Of a stretch of 13,140 nt of DNA, positions 1-5,935 are shown piece by piece (positions within the stretch are counted from its first letter, which is position 1; each line of letters begins with the position of its first letter). This DNA comes from DASQHM01 sp035632095 (GTDB lineage Bacteria; Pseudomonadota; Alphaproteobacteria; Ferrovibrionales; Ferrovibrionaceae), in assembly GCA_035632095.1 (NCBI GenBank), contig DASQHM010000226.1:1-13140 (forward strand). The letters run 5' to 3'. The notes under the pieces were generated by a model that saw only the letters and a list, made by a program, of their open reading frames with translations, searched no databases and was not told where the DNA came from. The translations under genes were made by a program, and so were the position numbers.

Positions 1-69
1 ACAGCCCCGGTTGCGGCACTATTGCCTTCCCAATGGGCTCTCAAAGAGTACAGGGGGCCGGTCGGCGCT

Positions 70-1197
70 TCAAGAACCCACCAGTATAGCTGTCAGGCGT
101 CCCTCCCATGCGGTCACCGCGTCTCGCATCTCTTGCTCGTAGGCATGCCGATTATAGATGGCGGCAACCCCGGATATCGTACCCGAGACGTGGTTGAGAA
201 GCTTCTCGACTACGTGCAATGGAGCGTTGAGAGCCGCCAGGTTCGTGGCGAATGTGCGCCGCAGATCATGAAGGGTCCAATCCGCGACCTTGCATGCTTT
301 ATCCATCTCGTGCTTCGAATTTGACCAATTGTTGAATGGCACATGCCTCTTGGTCTGTGTGGGGAACAAGAGCCCCGTCTTGGGCAACGGCTCGAGGATC
401 GCAGCTACCATCGAACCGTAAGGAAATGGATGTTCCCGTCCGTTCTTCGTGAGCTCGGGCGGCAGGGTGATCACCTGCTGCTTTGCCTCCACGTACTCCG
501 CTCGCAGACCTGCGATTTCGCCAAGTCGCTGGCCGGTCAGCACCAGCAACTGCACTATGGCCCCATAGGTACCAAGTCTGCCGGCGGCTTTGAACACACA
601 GCGCAGCTCATCGTCGCTCAGTACCCGAGAGCGCGAAGTCGGCTTGGTCGGACGTTGCAGCCCTTCACAGGGGCTATGCCGCAGGTACCCGCGCCTGGTA
701 GCCCATTTGAAAAAAGTTCGAACAGCCGTGAAGGCGTGATTGCACTCGGATGGCTTCGTGAGGAGTGCATCGATGAGGCGAGCGACGTCAGGTGTCGCTA
801 TGTCCTGCAGCGACTGACTGCGCAGCTTGGGAAGAAAGTGCCGTCGCAATAGGCGCTCAGTCTCGTACGCGGTGGAGGCTCGGTTATTCGGTTCGCAGTG
901 CGTTTTGACAAACAAATCGAGCGCTGCTTCAAAGGTGATCGTCGAGCCATGCGTCCCAAGCGTGATTTCGGCTAAGATTTCTTTTGCCCTCGCCCTCGCC
1001 TGCGAAAGCGAGACGATCGGATAGCGGCCGATGGTGACGCGCTTCCGGTCGTCCCCATACATCACTGTGAACGTTTTCGTGCCGCCGGGGTTCACACGGC
1101 AGCCGAATGAGGGCAGCGCGTCATCCCAGTAGGTCACCTGCGTATCGTGTGGCTTGAGGCTCCGAATGCTGATGTCGGTGAGATGCGTCCTTGGCAC
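70..1197 (-). CDS. Tyrosine recombinase / integrase, P4-type (DUF4102 N-terminal domain)
   Basis: Site-specific recombinase that would insert and excise the element at the left edge, acting in the cytoplasm on att sites. Residues 6-80 form the DUF4102 arm-binding type domain (SIRSLKP near 10-16, GRYP at 57-60, then SLSQAR). Residues about 87-175 are a SAM-like core-binding domain. The catalytic domain follows, with Arg224 (TGQRLGEIAGL), a candidate Lys251, His310 and Arg313 (HDLRRT), His336 (LLNH) and the nucleophile Tyr348 (AIYNRH). All catalytic positions are present, and 375 aa is usual for the family, so the enzyme looks functional. The start is GTG, with GGAGAG at 1204-1209 six bases before it; an ATG at 1211 is out of frame. 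The start codon faces the interrupted tRNA-Leu, as expected for an integrase beside its own attachment site. The specific element is not recognised. Confidence 0.93.
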   Translation of the reverse strand: MPRTHLTDISIRSLKPHDTQVTYWDDALPSFGCRVNPGGTKTFTVMYGDDRKRVTIGRYPIVSLSQARARAKEILAEITLGTHGSTITFEAALDLFVKTHCEPNNRASTAYETERLLRRHFLPKLRSQSLQDIATPDVARLIDALLTKPSECNHAFTAVRTFFKWATRRGYLRHSPCEGLQRPTKPTSRSRVLSDDELRCVFKAAGRLGTYGAIVQLLVLTGQRLGEIAGLRAEYVEAKQQVITLPPELTKNGREHPFPYGSMVAAILEPLPKTGLLFPTQTKRHVPFNNWSNSKHEMDKACKVADWTLHDLRRTFATNLAALNAPLHVVEKLLNHVSGTISGVAAIYNRHAYEQEMRDAVTAWEGRLTAILVGS

Positions 1198-1340
1198 GCT
1201 AGTCTCTCCATAGTCTCACCGAAGTGGCGCGTAGCAGGGTTTTGCTATATGCCGCAGAGTACCACTAAACCGGCAAACAATAACGCTTTTCTGTAAGTTT
1301 GGTGCTGATATGAGAAGTGGCAAGAAGGGCGATTTTCTGT
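1198..1340. other. Leader between integrase and attachment site, relatively AT-rich, no gene
   Basis: This non-coding stretch is clearly richer in A+T than the chromosome to its right, consistent with imported DNA. On the plus strand CG[A/C]TTTTCTGT occurs at 1284-1294 and again at 1330-1340, ten of eleven bases identical, with starts 46 bases apart. The second copy touches the presumed crossover region. Such short direct repeats beside an att core resemble arm-type integrase binding sites, but this is inference. I found no convincing sigma-70 promoter for the integrase here and no sequence that would complete the tRNA-Leu. Confidence 0.45.
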
Positions 1341-1347
1341 TTTTGAG
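1341..1347. other. Probable attachment-site core (tRNA anticodon loop)
   Basis: These seven bases (TTTTGAG on the plus strand, CTCAAAA on the minus strand) are exactly the anticodon loop of tRNA-Leu(CAA). Tyrosine recombinases that target tRNA genes often use a seven-base overlap in this loop, with the anticodon stem as flanking inverted arms. Here tRNA homology is perfect up to position 38 and is lost at position 39, which points to strand exchange in this loop. The call is an inference from where the homology ends. Confidence 0.5.
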
Positions 1348-1379
1348 TCTGCCGCGTCTACCAATTCCGCCACAGGGGC
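1341..1379 (-). pseudogene. tRNA-Leu(CAA), 5' half only
   Basis: Read on the minus strand from 1379, the sequence gives acceptor strand GCCCCTG, the TG linker, a D arm with GGTAGACGC, anticodon 5' stem GCAGA and loop CTCAAAA with anticodon CAA at 1345-1343. From 1340 on the bases ACAGA cannot pair with GCAGA (TCTGC would be needed). No variable arm, T arm with GGTTCGA, or 3' acceptor strand CAGGGGC follows in the next 140 bases. The gene is therefore cut at the edge of the anticodon loop. Its promoter and 5' half are chromosomal in appearance. Either the element broke the gene, or the element carries a copy of this 5' half and a whole tRNA exists at its other end. Confidence 0.8.
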
Positions 1380-1413
1380 GCCCGGTACGAAAGGCACTGG
1401 GCAAGGCGGCGGC

Positions 1414-1441
1414 ATCATAACCGAAGCGCCGGTCGGAGCAA
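1414..1441 (-). promoter_or_regulatory. Sigma-70 promoter of the interrupted tRNA-Leu
   Basis: On the minus strand a -35 TTGCTC (1441-1436) and a -10 TATGAT (1419-1414) are separated by 16 bases. Transcription would begin near 1407, about 28 bases before the mature tRNA 5' end, which is a normal tRNA leader length. Downstream of the broken tRNA the same transcript would enter the integrase leader and gene, which lie in the same direction with no evident terminator between. Confidence 0.5.
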
Positions 1442-1513
1442 CCGGCCAAATCCGGCAATTCGGCGCAGTTGCGGCGCTTTGCCAATCGGCCCGCTCGGAG
1501 TAGATTTCGATCC

Positions 1514-2068
1514 ATGTCAGGCCTTTCCGAATCGCCCCGTTCCGCGCCCGGCGGAGCGACGTCTGCCGACAGTTTCATCGACCGGCATGCCCCACAAGCG
1601 CCGCTCGCCGTGCTGATCGCCAGCGTCGCCACGCTCGGCATTGCGTTGATTTCGCAATACGGATTCGGGCTGCAGCCGTGCATCCTTTGCATCTGGCAGC
1701 GTTGGCCCTATGTGGCGACCAGCGTCATAGCGCTGCTGGCGCTCGCTCTGGTGCGCTCGCCGCGCCTGCAAGGCATCCTGGTGATTGCCGCCTGCATCGT
1801 GTTTCTGTTTGGCGCCGGGATCGCGGCGTTCCATGTCGGCGTCGAGCAGCATTGGTGGGCGGGTACGGCCGAATGCGTCGGCGGCGGCGGCGCCGATACG
1901 GTCGACGCGCTGCGCCAGCAACTGGCTGGCAAGCCCATCGTGCGTTGCGACGAAGCGCAATTCCGTTTCCTCGGCGTAAGCATGGCCGGCTGGAATTTCC
2001 TCGCATCGCTCTTTTATGCCATGTCCAGCCTGGTTTTCGGCCACGCCTTGACCCGGCGCGCGGCGTGA
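1514..2068 (+). CDS. dsbB: Disulfide bond formation protein, DsbB family
   Basis: Inner-membrane quinone reductase that re-oxidises a periplasmic DsbA-type thiol oxidase and hands the electrons to ubiquinone. Four hydrophobic segments are visible near residues 30-50, 65-82, 87-110 and 155-178. The first periplasmic loop carries the CxxC pair Cys56/Cys59 (PCILCIWQR) and the second carries Cys121 and Cys145, the complete redox set; QRWPY is typical of the family. I start at ATG 1514 (184 aa), with GGAG at 1497-1500 upstream. An in-frame TTG at 1469 would add 15 Arg-rich residues that do not resemble the family. The stop overlaps the coq7 start (GTGA), so the two are probably cotranscribed. The gene is divergent from the tRNA remnant, and its promoter should lie between about 1442 and 1513, where I saw no clear sigma-70 boxes. 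Confidence 0.92.
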   Translation: MSGLSESPRSAPGGATSADSFIDRHAPQAPLAVLIASVATLGIALISQYGFGLQPCILCIWQRWPYVATSVIALLALALVRSPRLQGILVIAACIVFLFGAGIAAFHVGVEQHWWAGTAECVGGGGADTVDALRQQLAGKPIVRCDEAQFRFLGVSMAGWNFLASLFYAMSSLVFGHALTRRAA

Positions 2069-2625
2069 CGGCGGCGAAACGCACCGGCGAGGGCCGCCAG
2101 CCCGGCGATCTCGATCCCCGCCAGATGGTCGAGCGCATGATCCGCGTCGATCACGCCGGCGAATTCGGGGCCAAGCGCATTTACGACGGTCAGCTCGCCG
2201 TTCTAGGCCAGAGTGCCGCCGGACCCGAGATCCGCCGCATGGCCGATCAAGAACAGAAGCACCTTGCGGTCTTCCACGAATTGATGGCGCGCCGCCGCGT
2301 GCGGCCGACCATGCTGGGTCCGCTTTGGCACGTGGCGGGATTTGCGCTCGGCGCCGGTACCGCGTTGCTAGGGCCGGAGGCGGCCATGGCCTGCACGGAA
2401 GCCGTGGAGGAAGTGATCGACGCCCACTATGCGGCCCAATCGGAACGCCTTGGCGACGACGAGGCTGCATTGAAAGCCACGATCGACGAATTCCGCGGCG
2501 ACGAAATCGCCCATCGCGACGCGGCGCGCGCGGCGGGGGCGGCGGACGCGCCGGCTTACGAGCTTCTCACCGGCGCCATCAAGACCGGCGCGCGCCTTGC
2601 CATCTGGCTGTCCGAGCGCATCTGA
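2065..2625 (+). CDS. coq7: Demethoxyubiquinone hydroxylase, COQ7/UbiM-independent di-iron type
   Basis: Di-iron carboxylate monooxygenase of ubiquinone biosynthesis that hydroxylates demethoxyubiquinone at C6, the penultimate step, at the inner face of the membrane. The six iron ligands are recognisable: Glu33 (DHAGEFGA), Glu63 and His66 (DQEQKH), Glu115 or Glu116 (EAVEEVIDAHY), Glu147 and His150 (GDEIAH). Amphipathic, membrane-leaning helices follow (LGPLWHVAGFALGAGTALLG). At 186 aa it matches the bacterial and mitochondrial COQ7 length. The start is GTG 2065, whose GTGA overlaps the dsbB stop, implying translational coupling; the reading frame extends upstream within dsbB, but that part is out-of-frame shadow. 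It converges on the DUF3052 gene with four bases between stops and no visible terminator hairpin. The pairing makes sense, because DsbB consumes the oxidising power of the quinone this enzyme helps build. Confidence 0.93.
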   Translation: MTAAKRTGEGRQPGDLDPRQMVERMIRVDHAGEFGAKRIYDGQLAVLGQSAAGPEIRRMADQEQKHLAVFHELMARRRVRPTMLGPLWHVAGFALGAGTALLGPEAAMACTEAVEEVIDAHYAAQSERLGDDEAALKATIDEFRGDEIAHRDAARAAGAADAPAYELLTGAIKTGARLAIWLSERI

Positions 2626-2629
2626 ATTC

Positions 2630-3121
2630 TCACGGTTTGCGTTCCGGCCGGTCCTTGACCGGGATGACCAGCTTCAGGCCGGACCAGGTTTCGTCCACGG
2701 CGCAGACCTTGATGTCCACCAACCCCGCCGGCAGCGCCACGTCGCGCACCACGTTCTCGCTCACGTCGGTCTCGATCTTCGCTGCCTGCTTCGGCCACGA
2801 CACCCAGATCATGCCGTTCGACGCCAACCTGGAGCGGATCGCCGGCAGCGCCTTGGCCAGCACGGCGCGTTCGCGGACGAAAAGATGCACGTAGTCGAGC
2901 GGCGCCTTGGTTTTGCCCGGCACCGCCGATGCGCTCTTGACCGAGGCGAACGAGGCAAAGTCCGGGCGCTTCAGCGCCGGGACAAGCGCGGGCGGCGCGT
3001 CGATCAGCAACACGTGTTGCCCGGCCTTGATGCCGAGTTTCGCCGCAAGCGGCTTGCCCGAGTAACCCGCTACGGCCGGCGCGGTTTTCGCCCGCGCCGG
3101 CGCGAGGCGCTTAGCGGCCAC
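2630..3121 (-). CDS. DUF3052 family protein
   Basis: This 163-aa protein belongs to DUF3052, a conserved family of unknown biochemical function. Family landmarks are GYSGKPLAAKLGIKAG (19-34), the LLIDAPP strand, IWVSWPK (105-111) and the C-terminal block ETDVSENVVRD with VALPAGLVDIKVCAVDE and TWSGLKLVI. The fold looks like a mixed alpha/beta single domain; there is no signal peptide and no membrane segment, so it is likely cytoplasmic. The start is GTG 3121, the only plausible one, and it overlaps the end of the VOC gene by 11 bases, so translation of the two is probably coupled. The first 17 residues are Lys/Ala/Arg-rich and continue the composition of the neighbour's tail. It faces coq7 tail to tail. 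I can assign the family but no function. Confidence 0.85.
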   Translation of the reverse strand: MAAKRLAPARAKTAPAVAGYSGKPLAAKLGIKAGQHVLLIDAPPALVPALKRPDFASFASVKSASAVPGKTKAPLDYVHLFVRERAVLAKALPAIRSRLASNGMIWVSWPKQAAKIETDVSENVVRDVALPAGLVDIKVCAVDETWSGLKLVIPVKDRPERKP

Positions 3122-3650
3122 GCTGCCGCTTGGCGCGCTTTGCCGCCTTGCGCGCCTTGCCGCGTTTCGGCTTGGCGGCTTTCTTGACTTTCTTCGCCGC
3201 CTTGCGCTTCGCGGCTTTCGCCGCCTTCGCGGGCTTCGGTTTCTGCAGTGGCGTCGCGACGGACCAGGTATGGCCGAACGGATCCTTCACGCGGCCGAAA
3301 CGATCGCCCCAGAACATATCCTCGAGCGGCATGTCGACCAAGGCGCCGGCATCGATGGCGCGGGCAAACCACGCGTCGGCGTCATCCACCGACAAATGCA
3401 GCACCACTCCGCCCGCCGGCGGCAGCGCGCCGTACTCCGGAAACACGTCGGAGATCATCACGATGGAATCGTCGATGAGGATCTCGGCATGCATGAGGCG
3501 CACGCCGTCGTCGGCGGGCATGCGCATCAACTCGACGGCGCCGAAAGCGTTCTTGTAGAAATCGATGGCCGCGTTTGCGCCGACGACGCTCAAATAGGGC
3601 GTCACGGTTCGATAGTCCCTTGCCGCAACGCGCGTGGATGGTTTCGCCAT
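3111..3650 (-). CDS. VOC superfamily (glyoxalase/PhnB-like) protein with Lys/Ala-rich C-terminal tail
   Basis: Residues 14-133 form a vicinal-oxygen-chelate fold domain of the PhnB/glyoxalase-like type: VTPYLSVVGANAAIDFYKNAFGA at the start, MHAEILIDDSIVMISD around 53-68, then VVLHLSVDDADAWFARA and GDRFGRVKDPFGHTWSVA at 115-132. Members bind a metal or small molecule or act as resistance or lyase enzymes; the substrate cannot be deduced. His54 and His85 are candidate metal ligands. Residues 136-179 are a striking tail made almost only of Lys, Ala and Arg, like histone H1 or AlgP C-termini, which could bind DNA or RNA. The start is ATG 3650 after a G-rich Shine-Dalgarno region. It is the first gene of a pair with DUF3052 (11-base overlap), with a possible promoter at 3679-3708. 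Confidence 0.85.
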   Translation of the reverse strand: MAKPSTRVAARDYRTVTPYLSVVGANAAIDFYKNAFGAVELMRMPADDGVRLMHAEILIDDSIVMISDVFPEYGALPPAGGVVLHLSVDDADAWFARAIDAGALVDMPLEDMFWGDRFGRVKDPFGHTWSVATPLQKPKPAKAAKAAKRKAAKKVKKAAKPKRGKARKAAKRAKRQRGR

Positions 3651-3678
3651 GATCGGCCCCCATGCAGTTTCTGATATG

Positions 3679-3708
3679 AGGGTATTGACGCTATGCCGGT
3701 TGCGTCAA
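3679..3708 (-). promoter_or_regulatory. Possible promoter of the VOC gene overlapped by an inverted repeat
   Basis: On the minus strand TTGACG (3708-3703) and TACCCT (3684-3679) lie 18 bases apart, about 30 bases before the VOC start codon. The -35 box is one arm of a perfect inverted repeat, TTGACGC at 3685-3691 and GCGTCAA at 3702-3708 with a ten-base centre, which could be an operator for a dimeric repressor. No T-run follows, so it is not an intrinsic terminator for the HNH gene upstream. The -10 match is poor, so the promoter call is tentative. Confidence 0.3.
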
Positions 3709-3749
3709 AGTCGCAACAGCGTCCGTGGGAGAAAATGCTCGACGGTGGA

Positions 3750-4295
3750 TTACGGTTCTAGTTCCGTATCCCAATACAAAAAGTCGCGCCAGGTTTCGTG
3801 CAGGTAGCGCGGCGGGAACCCGCGCCCGTTGTCCTGCAGCTCGTGCACCGTCGGCATGCGCGGCGCATGGCGCGGCACCATGCCGGAGCCGCGCGGCATG
3901 CGTCCGCCTTTGGCAAGATTGCACGGCGCGCAGGCGGTAACCACGTTGCTCCACGTGGTCGTGCCGCCGCGCGAACGGGGCACCACGTGATCGAACGTGA
4001 GCTCCTCGCGGTCGCCGCAATACTGGCAGGTGAAGCGATCCCTGAGGAACACGTTGAATCGCGTGAACGCCGGGCGGCGCGCCGGCGCGACATATTTCTT
4101 CAACGAGATGACGCTCGGCAGCCGCATCTGAAAGCCGGGCGAGCGGACAACGCGATCGTATTCGGAAAGAATGTTGACCCGGTCGAGGAAGACCGCCTTC
4201 ACCGCCTCCTGCCAGGGCCAAAGAGACAGCGGGAAGTAACTGAGCGGCCGGAAATCGGCGTTCAGGACCAGAGCCGGACAATTCTCGGGCGACAT
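3750..4295 (-). CDS. HNH endonuclease family protein
   Basis: This 181-aa protein has an HNH nuclease core at residues about 88-131. Two CxxC zinc knuckles, Cys90/Cys93 (TCQYCG) and Cys122/Cys125 (ACAPCN), frame LTFDHVVPRSRGG, where Asp102-His103 supplies the general base and Asn117 and Asn126 complete the motif. The N-terminal part (PALVLNADFRPLSYFPLSLWPWQ) and the C-terminal HETWRDFLYWD are typical of a conserved chromosomal HNH family seen in alphaproteobacteria, whose role is not well defined; DNA cleavage is inferred from the motif. I start at ATG 4295; a TTG two codons upstream (4301) would also be in frame. It is not part of an obvious restriction system. The 100 bases to the VOC gene hold an inverted repeat, so the two are probably separately controlled. 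Confidence 0.88.
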   Translation of the reverse strand: MSPENCPALVLNADFRPLSYFPLSLWPWQEAVKAVFLDRVNILSEYDRVVRSPGFQMRLPSVISLKKYVAPARRPAFTRFNVFLRDRFTCQYCGDREELTFDHVVPRSRGGTTTWSNVVTACAPCNLAKGGRMPRGSGMVPRHAPRMPTVHELQDNGRGFPPRYLHETWRDFLYWDTELEP

Positions 4296-4444
4296 GGCCA
4301 AAGTCGTCGCAACCTCACTACACCAAAACTATCGATCCACAGCCCGATTCTGGCGGCAACCGCCGGAAAAGGCCAGCAAAATCTACCATATGCGGTGTGA
4401 CGCCTTTGCTACGCCACATGATGTAGCTAATTTACCGTCAAGCA
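4296..4444. other. Intergenic region upstream of the HNH gene
   Basis: It separates the esterase stop from the HNH start, both on the minus strand. An inverted repeat at 4348-4368 (TTCTGGCGG, CAA, CCGCCGGAA; nine pairs including one G-T) could form a hairpin, but no T-run follows on either strand. A weaker repeat, GCTAC and GTAGC, surrounds the segment near 4410-4430. The part from about 4380 to 4440 is AT-rich and could hold the HNH promoter, but I could not find a convincing -35/-10 pair. Confidence 0.3.
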
Positions 4445-5155
4445 CTAGGGAGCGCGCCGGAAGTTATCCGCAAGGAACGCGCCGGCGATCATCAAGCCGT
4501 CCTCGCCGATGGAATGGCCGATGCCCCGGCTGACATGCCATTGCACCGCGACTTCGTTGGCGCCGAGCCCCTCGACCGCGCCGAGCATGGCTTCGATGGG
4601 CACCAGGTCGTCCGCATCGCCGTGGATGAGCAGCACGGGCGGGCGTGACACGATCTCGCTCTTCAACTGCTCGCCGCCAACCAGCGCGCCGGAAAAGCCG
4701 ACGATGCAGCGGCAGGGCCTGGCCCGCCGCAAGCCGACATAGAGCGACATCATGGTGCCCTGGCTGAAACCGACCAGCGCCAGGCTGTCGTCGCTCAATT
4801 TGAGCCGCAACAATTCCGCGTCGAGAAATCCGTTCAATTGCTTGGCGGCACTCTCGGCGCCGAAGCGCATGGAGCGATAGATGTCCGCCGCACGGCGGGG
4901 ATCGCGCCGCATGGCATTCGGATCGTAGTTGCTGAGCGAGAACCACTGATAGCCTTGCGGTGCGCCCGGAATGCGCTCCGGCGCATGGGGCGAAACGAAA
5001 GCCGCGTCCGGCAAGAGTCTCTGCCAATAGGGCGCCAGGACGATCAAATCGTTGCCGTCGGCGCCATAGCCATGCAGCAGTACGACAAGCTGCCGCGCCG
5101 GCCGGCCGCTGGCCGGCGGCAGGCGCGGTCCGTTCAAGCCGATCGCACCGACCAT
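4445..5155 (-). CDS. Alpha/beta hydrolase, phospholipase/carboxylesterase (acyl-protein thioesterase-like) family
   Basis: A 236-aa serine hydrolase of the carboxylesterase/phospholipase (YpfH, APT1-like) family, expected to cleave short-chain esters or thioesters in the cytoplasm. The oxyanion-hole motif LLHGYGADGND is at 26-36. The catalytic triad is Ser131 (GFSQGT), Asp182 (HGDADDLVP) and His214 (GIGHSIG). FVSPHAPE (53-60) and YQWFSL (69-74) are further family marks. No signal peptide or lid insertion is visible. The start, ATG 5155, lies three bases after the stop of the DNA glycosylase gene upstream, so the two are almost certainly cotranscribed and probably coupled; a GGGG run eight or so bases upstream may serve as ribosome site. 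The natural substrate is not predictable. Confidence 0.9.
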   Translation of the reverse strand: MVGAIGLNGPRLPPASGRPARQLVVLLHGYGADGNDLIVLAPYWQRLLPDAAFVSPHAPERIPGAPQGYQWFSLSNYDPNAMRRDPRRAADIYRSMRFGAESAAKQLNGFLDAELLRLKLSDDSLALVGFSQGTMMSLYVGLRRARPCRCIVGFSGALVGGEQLKSEIVSRPPVLLIHGDADDLVPIEAMLGAVEGLGANEVAVQWHVSRGIGHSIGEDGLMIAGAFLADNFRRAP

Positions 5156-5158
5156 GAT

Positions 5159-5890
5159 TTAGCCCCGACCTTGCTTTCGACGCTTTACCGTTTTGGCCCG
5201 GGAAGAACGCCGCGGCGATGCTTCCGCCTTCGCCTGCTTCGGCCGCTTGGGTTTTTCGAGCATGCCTTGCGCCTTGGCGGCGCGGTAGTAGTGCCAGAGC
5301 AGGCGCGCCGCGACGCCGCGATGGGGGCTCCAAGCCTCGGCCAGCTTTCGCATCTTCGTGCCGTCGGGCCGCTTGCGCAGCTTCTTCACGTGCTGCGCGG
5401 CGACTTGCAGCGCCAGGTCGTCGGCCGGAAACGTGTCCGAGCGGCCGAGGGCGAACAGCAAGTAGATTTCGGCGGTCCAGCGGCCGACGCCCTTGACTTG
5501 GCAGAGCGCGGCAATCGCGGCCTCGTCGTCCATAGCGTGCAGCATGTCCAAATCGAGGCTCCCGCCGACGATGCTTTCGGCCAGGGCAAGCGCGTAGCGC
5601 GCCTTGGGCCGGCTCAGGCCCAGCCCCCGCAATGCGTCTTCGTCGAGGGCCAGCAACCCTTGCGGATCGAGCGGCGAGACGCGCGCTTCCAGGCGTTGCC
5701 AGATGGCCCCGGCGGACGCGATCGACAATTGCTGAAAGCAAATCGACCGGAGCAGCGTCTGAAAGCCCGGCGGACGCGAACGGTCGGGCAAGGGGCCCGC
5801 CACGCGAATGGCCCGCGCCAAATCCTCGTCGGCGCGCGCAAGGGCGCGCAACGCGCGTTTCAGTTCGTTGTTTGCATCGCCATCGGCCAT
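5159..5890 (-). CDS. DNA-3-methyladenine glycosylase II, AlkA-like (HhH-GPD superfamily)
   Basis: Base-excision repair enzyme that removes alkylated purines, giving an abasic site. The HhH-GPD fold occupies residues about 40-210. The helix-hairpin-helix is at 129-141 (LCQVKGVGRWTAE) and the catalytic aspartate is the second Asp of FPADDLALQ, Asp158. PGFQTLLRSICFQQLS (41-56) is the usual interface helix. At 243 aa it lacks the AlkA N-terminal TBP-like domain and so resembles the short bacterial forms. The tail from about 212 to 243 is rich in Lys, Arg and Ala and has no family counterpart I know; it may aid DNA binding. The ATG at 5890 lies in the loop of a small inverted repeat (CCATCG 5880-5885, CGATGG 5893-5898). 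It lies 45 bases downstream of the doxX stop with no terminator seen, so operon read-through is possible. Confidence 0.9.
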   Translation of the reverse strand: MADGDANNELKRALRALARADEDLARAIRVAGPLPDRSRPPGFQTLLRSICFQQLSIASAGAIWQRLEARVSPLDPQGLLALDEDALRGLGLSRPKARYALALAESIVGGSLDLDMLHAMDDEAAIAALCQVKGVGRWTAEIYLLFALGRSDTFPADDLALQVAAQHVKKLRKRPDGTKMRKLAEAWSPHRGVAARLLWHYYRAAKAQGMLEKPKRPKQAKAEASPRRSSRAKTVKRRKQGRG

Positions 5891-5935
5891 GGCGATGGTC
5901 TTAGCAAGTTGCGCCCCATGCCGCCAGTGCCGGTG

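Larger units (their letters stand above)
1..1347. mobile_element. End of an integrated genetic element (integrase side), continuing off the left edge
   Basis: The stretch holds a complete tyrosine recombinase gene and ends at the anticodon loop of a tRNA-Leu gene, a standard target of P4-type integrases. To the right of base 1347 the sequence is tRNA 5' half followed by ordinary chromosomal genes. To the left of base 1341 it no longer matches a tRNA. The other end of the element and its cargo lie outside the window, so its size and type (island, prophage or ICE) cannot be told. Bases 1-69, downstream of the integrase stop, hold nothing recognisable. The boundary is inferred from where tRNA homology stops; I have not seen the matching repeat at the far end. 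Confidence 0.6.

Noticed and set aside
1200..1379. A complete tRNA-Leu gene
   Set aside because: Only the 5' half is present; no matching anticodon 3' stem, T arm or acceptor 3' strand follows.
3050..3085. Second SigF-type promoter (GTAACC near 3063)
   Set aside because: No CGAA at 16 bases distance, and the site is within the DUF3052 coding region on the opposite strand.
3932..3962. Another GTAACC (near 3937)
   Set aside because: The -10 element is absent at the required spacing, and it is inside the HNH gene.
4348..4368. Intrinsic terminator upstream of the HNH gene
   Set aside because: The hairpin is good but no T-run follows on either strand, and it lies before the HNH gene rather than behind one.
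4464..5741. Minus-strand open frame of 425 codons across the esterase and glycosylase genes
   Set aside because: It is a GC-rich shadow frame with Arg/Ala-rich, low-complexity translation, and both genes it overlaps have complete catalytic motifs in other frames.
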